From assembly GCA_963765585.1 (NCBI GenBank), contig CAVXXB010000015.1:1-64000 (forward strand): DNA of 64,000 nt, in the 5' to 3' direction. The stretch is from CAVXXB01 sp963765585. Its GTDB lineage: Bacteria > Calditrichota > Calditrichia > JAJRVZ01. Shown here piece by piece: positions 54,686 through 62,276 of the stretch. The notes below the pieces were generated by a model. That model did no database searches and was not told where the DNA came from. It was given only the letters and a program-made list of their open reading frames with translations. The number at the start of each line of letters is the position of its first letter. The stretch's first letter is position 1. The translations under genes and the position numbers were made by a program.

Positions 54686-54713
54686 AAAAAAAAAGTCCCG
54701 GTAAAGGGACTTA
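54686..54713 (-). terminator. Intrinsic terminator of the rpsB-tsf-pyrH-frr operon
   Basis: On the minus strand, AAGTCCC pairs with GGGACTT around a 6-base loop, followed by nine T. It begins about 8 bases after the frr stop. Confidence 0.93.
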
Positions 54714-54720
54714 ATAATTT

Positions 54721-55281
54721 TTATACTTCCATTATTTCTGCTTCTTTATGCTGCAGAATCTCGTCAAGTTCTTTTATATGCCTATCGGTCATTTCCTGAG
54801 TCTCATCCAGGTCAACACTCAGTTCATCTTCCGAAATTTCATGATCTTTTTGTAGTTTTTTAAGATGATCATTCACATCCCGGCGCACATTGCGAATGGC
54901 GATGCGTCCTTCCTCACCGAACTTCCGAACCAGCTTTACAAGATCCATACGCCGTTCTTCGCTGAGTTGAGGGATAGGGATCCTGACAAAGGAACCATCA
55001 TTTGACGGCGTAAGACCCAGATCCGACTTAAGGATTGCTCTCTCGATCTCGCCGATCATATTCTTATCCCAGGGTTGAATCGCAATAAGCCTTGGTTCGG
55101 GGACTGAAATGGTTGCGGCTTGGGCGATAGGCACCGTACTACCGTAATATTCAACTTTTACGCTATCGAGTAAAACCGGGGTTGCACGTCCGGTACGAAC
55201 TTTAGCAAATTCGTGCTGGACATTCTCGACCGCTTTTTTCATGCGATGATCCGCATCTCGTTTAAGTTCTTTGGTTGGCAT
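54721..55281 (-). CDS. frr: Ribosome recycling factor
   Basis: Splits post-termination ribosomes with EF-G. Its 186 residues match family length and carry RTGRATP near 33, YYGS(T)VPIAQ and the C-terminal helical repeat. It is 4 bases downstream of pyrH, the common order. Confidence 0.98.
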   Translation of the reverse strand: MPTKELKRDADHRMKKAVENVQHEFAKVRTGRATPVLLDSVKVEYYGSTVPIAQAATISVPEPRLIAIQPWDKNMIGEIERAILKSDLGLTPSNDGSFVRIPIPQLSEERRMDLVKLVRKFGEEGRIAIRNVRRDVNDHLKKLQKDHEISEDELSVDLDETQEMTDRHIKELDEILQHKEAEIMEV

Positions 55282-55285
55282 AACT

Positions 55286-56005
55286 CTACTCCTGAACTTT
55301 TGTTCCTATCAGTTCTCCTAATAAGATACGTCGCAGATTATCTTGTGTGTTAAAATTAAAAACAATAATTGGAAGTTTATTATCCATGGATAAAGTAATG
55401 GCGGTTGTGTCCATGACCTTGAGTCCGCGTTTAACAACATCCATATATGAAATGGTATCGAACTTTAAAGCATCTTTTACTTTTTCCGGATCGTCGCTAT
55501 ACACGCCATCAACCCGGGTTCCTTTAAAGATCGCATCTGCTTCAATTTCAACCGCACGCAAAACTGCTGCAGTATCAGTTGTAAAATACGGATTTCCTGT
55601 ACCACCCGCAAAAATAACCACACGATTTTTTTCCAAATGCCGGATTGCACGGCGCCGGATAAAGGGTTCGGCTATTTGATTCATCTCAATGGCGGTCATC
55701 ACCCTGGTGTGAATACCTTTTTTTTCCAGCACATCTTGCAAGGCCAGGCTGTTTATCACGGTAGCAAGCATACCCATATAATCGGCCTGCACCCGATCCA
55801 TTTCACGGGCCTTTTCAGATAAACCGCGGAATATATTGCCGCCCCCGATGACGATGGCAATTTCGACACCCAGGTTATGTGCTTTTTCCACTTCAGCAGC
55901 AAAGATATTCAGTATATCGGCTTCTATTCCAAATTTATTTTCGCCGGTGAGTGATTCACCACTAAGTTTTAAAAGAATTCTTTTATAGCATGGAGATTTA
56001 TCCAT
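55286..56005 (-). CDS. pyrH: UMP kinase
   Basis: Phosphorylates UMP to UDP; hexameric amino-acid-kinase fold. I chose the ATG at 56005 (239 residues, MDKSPCYKRILLKLSGESL), 7 bases after tsf; a start at 56074 would overlap tsf by 62 bases. Motifs seen are KLSGESL, GGGNIFRG and AGGTGNPYFTTDTAA. It lies in the standard rpsB-tsf-pyrH-frr order. Confidence 0.96.
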   Translation of the reverse strand: MDKSPCYKRILLKLSGESLTGENKFGIEADILNIFAAEVEKAHNLGVEIAIVIGGGNIFRGLSEKAREMDRVQADYMGMLATVINSLALQDVLEKKGIHTRVMTAIEMNQIAEPFIRRRAIRHLEKNRVVIFAGGTGNPYFTTDTAAVLRAVEIEADAIFKGTRVDGVYSDDPEKVKDALKFDTISYMDVVKRGLKVMDTTAITLSMDNKLPIIVFNFNTQDNLRRILLGELIGTKVQE

Positions 56006-56012
56006 ACTTAAT

Positions 56013-56609
56013 TTATTCTCCGACTTTGAAACGGCTGAATTTACGGATAGAAATATTCTCACCCAGTTTTGCAATGGTTTCAGTCAGCAATGCCTGAATG
56101 GTTTTATCCGGATCTTTCACAAATGGTTGTTCAAGTAAGCAAATTTCTGAATAAAATTTATCCAGTTTACCCGTGGCTATTTTCTCAAGAATTTGCTCTG
56201 GTTTACCTTGAGTGCGGGCTTGCTCTTTGTATATTTCCATCTCATGATCAATGGTTTCCTGATCAACCTCTTCACGTCGAACAAATCCGGGTGAAGATGC
56301 GGCCACCTGCATGGAAACGTCACGGCAAAATTTTGCAAAATCATCTGTATTTGCTACAAAATCTGTTTCACAATTTACTTCCAGCAACACACCAAGTTTG
56401 CTTCCTGGATGTATATATGCTTCAATCCGGCCCTCATTTGCGGCCCGGTCTGCTTTTTTTGAGGCTTTTGCGATACCTTTTTTACGTAATACCTCGCCTG
56501 CTTTTTCCAAGTCACCTTTTGCTTCAACCAGGGCGCTTTTACAATCCATCATCCCTGCACCAGATTTATCTCTGAGTTCTTTAACAAGAGCTGCAGTGAT
56601 TTCCGCCAT
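56013..56609 (-). CDS. tsf: Elongation factor Ts
   Basis: Nucleotide exchange factor for EF-Tu. It is the short form (198 residues, as in Thermus), with a UBA-like N-terminus (LVKELRDKSGAGMMDCKSAL) and core VNCETDFVANTDDF. Its ATG overlaps the rpsB stop as TAATG. Confidence 0.97.
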   Translation of the reverse strand: MAEITAALVKELRDKSGAGMMDCKSALVEAKGDLEKAGEVLRKKGIAKASKKADRAANEGRIEAYIHPGSKLGVLLEVNCETDFVANTDDFAKFCRDVSMQVAASSPGFVRREEVDQETIDHEMEIYKEQARTQGKPEQILEKIATGKLDKFYSEICLLEQPFVKDPDKTIQALLTETIAKLGENISIRKFSRFKVGE

Positions 56610-57391
56610 TATTCACTCCTATCTGATTTTTTTGTTTCTTTTTCTTCGGGCTGTTGTTCGACTTTCAATTTATCTTCCAGTTCTACCTGCTCAGCCTTTT
56701 CTTCTGCAACTTTATGTCGTGCTTCAATTACGGCATCTGCAATTATACGGCTGATCAGACTGATGCTTCTTGCAGAATCATCATTTGCCGGAATCGGATA
56801 ATCGATAACATTTGGTTCACAGTTTGTATCAATGATCGCCACAATCGGGATATTCAGTTTACGGGCTTCATTTACTGCGATTTGCTCCTTTTTCGTATCA
56901 ACGATAAAAATCAAACCCGGCAGGATTTTCATATCTTCGATACCATCGAGCACTTTTTTCATTTTCGCTTTATCACGATCAATATGCAGAACTTCTTTTT
57001 TTGATAACTGATCATAGGTTCCGTCAGTACTCATTTTATCCAGATTCTTCATGTGCTTAATGGATTGTTTAATGGTACTGAAATTTGTAAGCAACCCGCC
57101 GAGCCAGCGATCTGTGATATAGTACATACCACTGCGTTGTGCTTCAGCTTTGATAATTTCTTTAGCCTGTTTCTTGGTTCCGACGAATAATACATCTTCA
57201 CCACTGGCTACAATTCTCTTAACCGCTTCATAAGCAATATCAATTTTTGCTTGCGTTTTTTTGAGATCGATGATGTGAATCCCGTTTCGTTCCATGAAAA
57301 TATATTCTTTCATTTTGGGATTCCAGCGGCGTGTGAGATGGCCGAAGTGTGATCCAGCGGCCAGGAGAGATTCGAGTGTTGCCTTTGGCAT
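56609..57391 (-). CDS. rpsB: Ribosomal protein uS2
   Basis: 30S subunit protein. I chose the ATG at 57391 (260 residues, MPKATLESLLAAGSHFGH), preceded by AGGAG; an upstream ATG at 57424 lies in the structured leader. Motifs RRWNPKMKEYIF and GVCEP-like NCEPNVIDYPIPANDD are present. It has a charged C-terminal tail. A leader with three stacked stems lies directly upstream. Confidence 0.98.
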   Translation of the reverse strand: MPKATLESLLAAGSHFGHLTRRWNPKMKEYIFMERNGIHIIDLKKTQAKIDIAYEAVKRIVASGEDVLFVGTKKQAKEIIKAEAQRSGMYYITDRWLGGLLTNFSTIKQSIKHMKNLDKMSTDGTYDQLSKKEVLHIDRDKAKMKKVLDGIEDMKILPGLIFIVDTKKEQIAVNEARKLNIPIVAIIDTNCEPNVIDYPIPANDDSARSISLISRIIADAVIEARHKVAEEKAEQVELEDKLKVEQQPEEKETKKSDRSE

Positions 57392-57421
57392 TATAAAACT
57401 CCTTATGTTTGGTTTAGCCTC

Positions 57422-57481
57422 CACCGGCGTCGTCCCGGTTCGTACTCATCGCAGTGAGACCAACGAACCAATCAACCGGTG
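57422..57481 (-). promoter_or_regulatory. Structured leader upstream of rpsB (likely S2 autoregulatory element)
   Basis: Three nested stems can be drawn on the minus strand: an outer stem CACCGG/CCGGTG (57476-57481 with 57422-57427), a middle stem GGTTCGT/ACGAACC (57463-57469 with 57437-57443) and an inner stem CTCA/TGAG with a 6-base loop. It ends about 30 bases before the rpsB ATG. Ribosomal protein S2 leaders with autoregulation are known in other bacteria; membership in those is inferred. Confidence 0.7.
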
Positions 57482-57512
57482 TGTGTGATTTTAACGATTT
57501 TTAAATTTATAC

Positions 57513-57545
57513 AAAAAAAATGCTGCCAAGGTAATCCTCAGCAGC
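57513..57545 (-). terminator. Intrinsic terminator of rplM-rpsI
   Basis: On the minus strand GCTGCTGAGG pairs with CCTTGGCAGC (10 bases with wobbles) around an ATTA loop, followed by ATTTTTTTT. It begins 25 bases after the rpsI stop. Confidence 0.94.
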
Positions 57546-57569
57546 GTAAATAGAATATAAATCTCTGAA

Positions 57570-57956
57570 TTATCTTTTTGAGAACTGGAAGCGTTTACGC
57601 GCTTTTGCCAATCCATATTTTTTACGCTCTTTCTCACGAGGATCACGGGTTAAAAATCCCGCTTTACGCAAGTCAGATCTAAAATCTTCACTGTATAGTA
57701 ATAGAGCCCGGGCGATTCCAAGCCGAACGGCTCCGGCCTGACCACTTAATCCGCCACCCTGACAGCTAATTTTAAAATCATATTTACCAAGCGAATCGGT
57801 TAACTGTAATGGTTGTTCAATATCCATTTTCAGAGTTTCGCGACGAAAGTAGTCAAGTAAATCTCTCCCGTTCACAGTAATCTTTCCATCACCGGGAAAC
57901 ATACGCACTCGCGCGATTGCACCTTTTCTCCGGCCAACAGATGTGTACACTTCCAT
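57570..57956 (-). CDS. rpsI: Ribosomal protein uS9
   Basis: 30S subunit protein whose basic C-terminal tail contacts tRNA in the P site. Its 128 residues show VGRRKGAIARVRMFPG, GGGLSGQAGAVRLGIARAL and the ending KARKRFQFSKR. It lies 13 bases after rplM. Confidence 0.98.
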   Translation of the reverse strand: MEVYTSVGRRKGAIARVRMFPGDGKITVNGRDLLDYFRRETLKMDIEQPLQLTDSLGKYDFKISCQGGGLSGQAGAVRLGIARALLLYSEDFRSDLRKAGFLTRDPREKERKKYGLAKARKRFQFSKR

Positions 57957-57969
57957 TTACAACTCCTAT

Positions 57970-58407
57970 TTAGTTGAGTTCCAGAACCTGCGGTTGCTGT
58001 GCCTTATGCGGGTGATCCGGCCCAACATACACTTTTAGTTTTTTAAACATTTGACGACCGAGCGCATTTTTGGGCAGCATACGTTTAACTGCAAGTTTTA
58101 CTACACGCTCCGGATGCTTTTCCAGCATCGCCCCCAAAGTTATCGCCTTTTGCCCACCAGGATACCCGGTATGGTGATAATAAATTTTATCTTTAATTTT
58201 GTTCCCGGTAACTTTAACCTTCTCAGCATTTACCACAACAATAAAATCTCCGGCGTCCTGATGTGGTGCATAAAAAACTTTATTTTTGCCTTTAAGAATA
58301 TATGCGATTCTGCTCGCCATTCTGCCAAGTATCAAATCCTTGGCATCTACAACATACCATTTACGTGCAGATTCTATCTCATCAACCTTCGCAATATACG
58401 TTTTCAA
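57970..58407 (-). CDS. rplM: Ribosomal protein uL13
   Basis: 50S subunit assembly protein. Its 145 residues contain WYVVDAKDLILGRMAS, GDFIVVVNAEKV and MLPKNALGRQMFKKLKVY. The start is TTG (58407-58405) with GGAGG 6 bases upstream. Confidence 0.97.
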   Translation of the reverse strand: MKTYIAKVDEIESARKWYVVDAKDLILGRMASRIAYILKGKNKVFYAPHQDAGDFIVVVNAEKVKVTGNKIKDKIYYHHTGYPGGQKAITLGAMLEKHPERVVKLAVKRMLPKNALGRQMFKKLKVYVGPDHPHKAQQPQVLELN

Positions 58408-58647
58408 ACTATTCCTCCGGAATTATAAAAATCGAGCCTAAAATTTAACAACGAAAAATCGCAGAATCAAGTTAATAAAGGGATTTTTTGTTATTAAATC
58501 TAATAATTTCCCAGGTAGGAATCGAAAATTTGAAAAATTCGATATGTTACGGCTGTCTTCTTTTGGCTATCGGTCTTCGGTTATCAGATATGGTGACATG
58601 AATAACACTAATCGGATACCCAATATTGAGATTTAATAAATAAATAT
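58408..58647. repeat. Gap between pyrC and rplM with a short heptamer run
   Basis: No gene is seen. A run GGCTATC, GGTCTTC, GGTTATC (about 58565-58585) shows the 7-base period found elsewhere. The left part should carry the pyrC terminator, but no clear hairpin with a T-tract was found. Confidence 0.55.
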
Positions 58648-59973
58648 TTAGCTCTGAAAAATATAATCGCCGTTAATCACCGCCAGACATTTACCCGTTA
58701 GCTCTTTTTCTGAAAAAGGCGTGTTTGCCGATTTTGAGTACGATTTTCCTTCAGTTAATTTCCATTTCATGTCGGTGTCGGCAATAGTCAAATTTACAGT
58801 TTCGCCGATCTTTATCTTTGGCACCGGTATATTCAGGATATTTCTCGGATTAGCAATACACAGATCATATAATTTCCGCATCGAAATTATTTTTTTCTTT
58901 AACAATTCACTTACTATCAATCCCCATTGTGTTTCAATACCTGTGATACCAAACGGTGCGTAAATGTACTCTGCTTCTTTCTCCTCAATAGAATGGGGGG
59001 CATGATCCGAAGCAATGGCGTCGATCGTGCCATCTTTAATTCCGCTCAAAATCGCTTCCAGATCTTCACTACTACGTAACGGCGGGTTCATCTTGGTATT
59101 TGTATTATAAGTTTCAACTTCACGGTCCGTCAGTGTAAAATGATGTGGTGTCACCTCACAGGTTACTGCTATGCCCTTTGCTTTTGCCTGACGCACCAAA
59201 TCGACACTACGCGCCGTACTGATATGACATACATGAAAACGACCACCAGTGTATTCTGTCAGCATGATATCCCTGGCAACCATTATTTCTTCAGATACCG
59301 ATGGTATCCCGGGGAGTCCCAGTTTTGTTGAATAATAACCCTCATGCATATGCCGGTTACAACTCAGATTTGCATCTTCTTCATGTCCCAACACGGGGAT
59401 ATCAAACATTTTACTATATTCCAGAGCTCTGCGCATAAGTTCTGCATTCATCACCGGCGAACCATCATCGGAGATACCAACTGCCCCGGCTTCGACCATT
59501 TCTGCGATTGGAGCAAGTTCTTCCCCCTTACGTCCCTTGGTGATCGCGGCGACAGGAAATACATCCACAAGTGATCCGGAGGCCTGTTTTTTTATATATT
59601 TGATTACTTCCTGAGAATCAATTGCCGGATCGGTATTTGGCATACAAGCAATGCCGGTATAACCACCATTTGCAGAAGCAAATGAACCACTCATTATGGT
59701 TTCCTCGTCCTCTCTGCCGGGTTCACGAAGGTGAACATGCATATCAAAAAGACCGGGCAACGCCATGGCACCTGCCATTGGAATAATTTTTCCTGCATAA
59801 TTTGCCGGCTTTCCCTTCTGCAACTTAGCAATTTTCCCATTCTCTAAAATGATATTCATTTTCTCATCAATTTTTTCTGCCGGATCAAATACATGAACAT
59901 CTTCTAATAATACTTTTTTTGGCAGACGATCAAAGATTAATTCAGTATTTTCATATTTTTTAATTTGCGACAT
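58648..59973 (-). CDS. pyrC: Dihydroorotase
   Basis: Closes carbamoyl-aspartate to dihydroorotate, third step of pyrimidine synthesis. I chose the ATG at 59973 (441 residues), preceded by a near-perfect AGGAGGTGAAA; an earlier ATG at 60024 lies inside pyrB. The metal site HVHLREPG and the late DHAPHS motif identify the class I amidohydrolase. It overlaps pyrB by 14 bases. Confidence 0.95.
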   Translation of the reverse strand: MSQIKKYENTELIFDRLPKKVLLEDVHVFDPAEKIDEKMNIILENGKIAKLQKGKPANYAGKIIPMAGAMALPGLFDMHVHLREPGREDEETIMSGSFASANGGYTGIACMPNTDPAIDSQEVIKYIKKQASGSLVDVFPVAAITKGRKGEELAPIAEMVEAGAVGISDDGSPVMNAELMRRALEYSKMFDIPVLGHEEDANLSCNRHMHEGYYSTKLGLPGIPSVSEEIMVARDIMLTEYTGGRFHVCHISTARSVDLVRQAKAKGIAVTCEVTPHHFTLTDREVETYNTNTKMNPPLRSSEDLEAILSGIKDGTIDAIASDHAPHSIEEKEAEYIYAPFGITGIETQWGLIVSELLKKKIISMRKLYDLCIANPRNILNIPVPKIKIGETVNLTIADTDMKWKLTEGKSYSKSANTPFSEKELTGKCLAVINGDYIFQS

Positions 59974-60892
59974 TTTCACCTCCTGCCAGTAAATATAATA
60001 CAGCCATTCGAACGGCAACCCCATTTGTTACCTGATCCAGTATCACGGAATGTTCACTATCCGCCACATCTGATGAGATTTCCACACCACGATTTATAGG
60101 GCCGGGATGCATAATCGTTATCGGTTTTACCGCTTTTTCGAGCCGTTCCCGGGTAATACCAAAGTAATTATGATACTCGCGCAAGGTTGGAAAGTATCCT
60201 CCGTCTTGCCTTTCCAGCTGTATCCGTAATACATTCAGAACATCCACTCGCGGAATCAGATCCTCAATATTATAGCACACATCGACTCCCAATTTCTCAA
60301 TTTCTCTCGGAATAAGTGTGGCTGGTCCACAGAGTGTTACTTCTGCTCCCAGTTTTTTCAATCCCTGAATATTTGATAATGCTACCCGGCTGTGTGAAAT
60401 ATCACCCACAAGCCCCACTCTCAGACCCTCAAACGAATCGTGTTTTTCGCTCATCGTAACCAAATCCAACAATCCCTGGGTTGGATGCTCATGTGCACCA
60501 TCACCGGCATTGATTATATTTGCATTTAATCTTTCGGCCAAAAAATGAGCCGCGCCGGGTGATTGATGTCTGACAACCACCATATCAATTTTCATGGCCT
60601 CAATATTACGGGCCGTATCCAGAAAAGTCTCACCCTTTTTAACACTACTGGTTGCGCTGGAAAAGTTTACCGAATCTGCAGACAATCTCTTTTCAGCCAG
60701 TTCAAATGAAATCCTTGTTCTCGTTGAAGCTTCAAAAAACAGATTCACGACTGTTTTACCTTGCAAAGTAGGTACCTTTTTTATGGGTCTATCCAAAATT
60801 TCTCTAAAAGATTTTGTTGTATTCAGAATCAGTTCAATATCATCCCGATCCGCATATTCCAGGCCTAAAAGGTGTCCGGACTTAAAATTCAT
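59960..60892 (-). CDS. pyrB: Aspartate carbamoyltransferase, catalytic subunit
   Basis: Joins carbamoyl phosphate and aspartate. I chose the ATG at 60892 (310 residues), 1 base from the pyrR stop. Motifs include FEASTRTRISFE (carbamoyl phosphate site), HPTQGLLDL and HPGPINRGVEI. No pyrI regulatory subunit gene is adjacent, so it is probably a PyrI-independent form controlled by PyrR. Confidence 0.96.
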   Translation of the reverse strand: MNFKSGHLLGLEYADRDDIELILNTTKSFREILDRPIKKVPTLQGKTVVNLFFEASTRTRISFELAEKRLSADSVNFSSATSSVKKGETFLDTARNIEAMKIDMVVVRHQSPGAAHFLAERLNANIINAGDGAHEHPTQGLLDLVTMSEKHDSFEGLRVGLVGDISHSRVALSNIQGLKKLGAEVTLCGPATLIPREIEKLGVDVCYNIEDLIPRVDVLNVLRIQLERQDGGYFPTLREYHNYFGITRERLEKAVKPITIMHPGPINRGVEISSDVADSEHSVILDQVTNGVAVRMAVLYLLAGGENVAN

Positions 60893-60893
60893 A

Positions 60894-61451
60894 TTACTTC
60901 TCCTCTTTAACTTGCTCAACAAGATAGACACCATCCTCTGTATCTACTTCTTTCAGTTTCACCCGTACCTCTTCACCAAGTGATGTCGGAATATTTTTAC
61001 CGACAAAATCTGCCTTGATTGGTAATTCCCTGTGCCCCCGGTCAACCAGAACCGCCAGATGTATACTGTTTGGGCGTCCAAAATCCATCAACGCATCCAA
61101 TGCCGCACGGATAGTTCTTCCGGTATACAAAACATCGTCCACAAGAACCACATTTTTCTCATCGATTTGAAAAGGAATATTGGTCACCTGTACATCCGGT
61201 TGTTTGAGACGTGTCCGGAAATCATCACGATACAAAGTCGCATCCAAAAAACCTGTCGGTACCTCTTCCTTTTCAATGGCTTTTACTTTTTTTGCCAGAC
61301 GTTGTGCTATATACGCCCCGCGTGTATGAATCCCGATAATTACCAGATCCTTGACACCCCGGTTCTTTTCAAGAATCTCATGGGCAAGTCGGGTGATGGT
61401 TCTTTTCAAATCTTCCTGTGTGACCAGCAGGGCCTTTGTCTTAAATTCCAT
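60894..61451 (-). CDS. pyrR: PyrR bifunctional regulator / uracil phosphoribosyltransferase
   Basis: RNA-binding attenuator of pyr operons. Its 185 residues contain the PRPP motif VLVDDVLYTGRTIRAALDAL near 100-119 and IGIHTRGAYIAQRLA near 40. It is preceded by a PyrR-type binding hairpin and a terminator in its own leader, so pyrR-pyrB-pyrC is autoregulated. Confidence 0.96.
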   Translation of the reverse strand: MEFKTKALLVTQEDLKRTITRLAHEILEKNRGVKDLVIIGIHTRGAYIAQRLAKKVKAIEKEEVPTGFLDATLYRDDFRTRLKQPDVQVTNIPFQIDEKNVVLVDDVLYTGRTIRAALDALMDFGRPNSIHLAVLVDRGHRELPIKADFVGKNIPTSLGEEVRVKLKEVDTEDGVYLVEQVKEEK

Positions 61452-61483
61452 GGATATCTCCGGTGATTATTTACATTTTCAGA

Positions 61484-61520
61484 CAAAAAAAAAGCCAATA
61501 AACAATTGCTTACTGGCTTT
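61484..61520 (-). terminator. Attenuator terminator in the pyr leader
   Basis: On the minus strand AAAGCCAGTAAGC pairs with the complementary half ending in TTGGCTTT, followed by nine T. It lies 32 bases before the pyrR ATG and downstream of the PyrR-binding hairpin, the arrangement of an attenuator. Confidence 0.9.
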
Positions 61521-61560
61521 TGAAATTTATATTTATTATAAGGAAAATCATTTGGCAGAC

Positions 61561-61592
61561 CCTTTACTATCTCGCCGGATAGCAGTTAAAGG
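61561..61592 (-). promoter_or_regulatory. PyrR-binding (anti-antiterminator) hairpin
   Basis: On the minus strand CCTTTA...TAAAGG forms the lower stem and CTAT...ATAG the upper stem, separated by a bulge. The loop region CCGGCGAG matches the conserved PyrR-binding UCCNGNGAG pattern. Binding by PyrR with UMP would favour the downstream terminator. Confidence 0.82.
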
Positions 61593-61670
61593 TTAAGATT
61601 AGTGTAATTTAAAAAATATTCTCATTGTATTCAATGCCGTTTCTGATATTATTTTCTGCTAACAACCGTA

Positions 61671-61967
61671 TCATGCTTCACTATCCAATTGTGATTTTAG
61701 TTCGTCTCCGATCAAAATACTATGATTTAAATGAACTTTATACAATAAAGCATCCCCCTCAGAATAGTATTTAAATGCATTCTTTATTGCCGCCTGTTGC
61801 TGTTCAATCAAATTAAGAAGCGATCCGAATTCAAAATTGTTATGCTCTAACAACAGCTGTTTTTGCATCTCAGATACACCCAGTTGCAATAGCAATTCCT
61901 GCCTTACCAATTTCCATGATTCATTTCTCGAGAAATCCTGATTGTTATTCATACTTTTTCCAACCAT
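61671..61967 (-). CDS. Small uncharacterised protein (98 residues)
   Basis: A predicted soluble, helical, Gln/Leu-rich protein (SEMQKQLLLEHNNF, LIEQQQAAIKNAF) that I do not recognise. It lies just upstream of the pyr leader. Two Met codons (1 and 6) are possible starts, with only weak ribosome-binding sites. It may be real because its codon pattern looks coding and the frame is uninterrupted, but evidence is limited. Confidence 0.5.
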   Translation of the reverse strand: MVGKSMNNNQDFSRNESWKLVRQELLLQLGVSEMQKQLLLEHNNFEFGSLLNLIEQQQAAIKNAFKYYSEGDALLYKVHLNHSILIGDELKSQLDSEA

Positions 61968-62276
61968 TTTTACTTATTCTTAATTTTTATTACCGACGAT
62001 GTATACCAGAATATGACCAAAAAGATCCCATTTGGAAAAAAGATACAGGATGCAGGATGCAGGATACAAGATACAAGTCAGAAGTTAGAAGTTAGGAGTT
62101 AGGAGTTAGGAGTTAGGAGAAAATAGGATAAAAGGATAATTGGATAAAATGACCAATTAAGAATTGGGAATTAGAAATGATTGAAATATTTCTATGATGA
62201 TCAATTTCTAATTTTTAATCTCTAATTTCTAACTTGTATCCTGTCTAAAAAAAAGTATATTTAACTCAGGTTAAAC
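61968..62276. repeat. Heptamer array arranged as an inverted pair
   Basis: No gene is seen in this 309-base gap. On the left (about 62045-62120) run units GATACAG, GATGCAG, GATGCAG, GATACAA, GATACAA, then GTTAGAA and four GTTAGGA. On the right (about 62200-62247) run TTTCTAA, TTTTTAA, TCTCTAA, TTTCTAA and then CTTGTATCCTGTC, the opposite sense of the same unit families. Confidence 0.88.

Noticed and set aside
56006..56074. Upstream start for UMP kinase
   Set aside because: It overlaps tsf by 62 bases and adds 23 residues that family members lack.
62040..62245. Heptamer arrays considered as a CRISPR array
   Set aside because: The unit is 7 bases with no spacers of constant length and no cas genes in the window.
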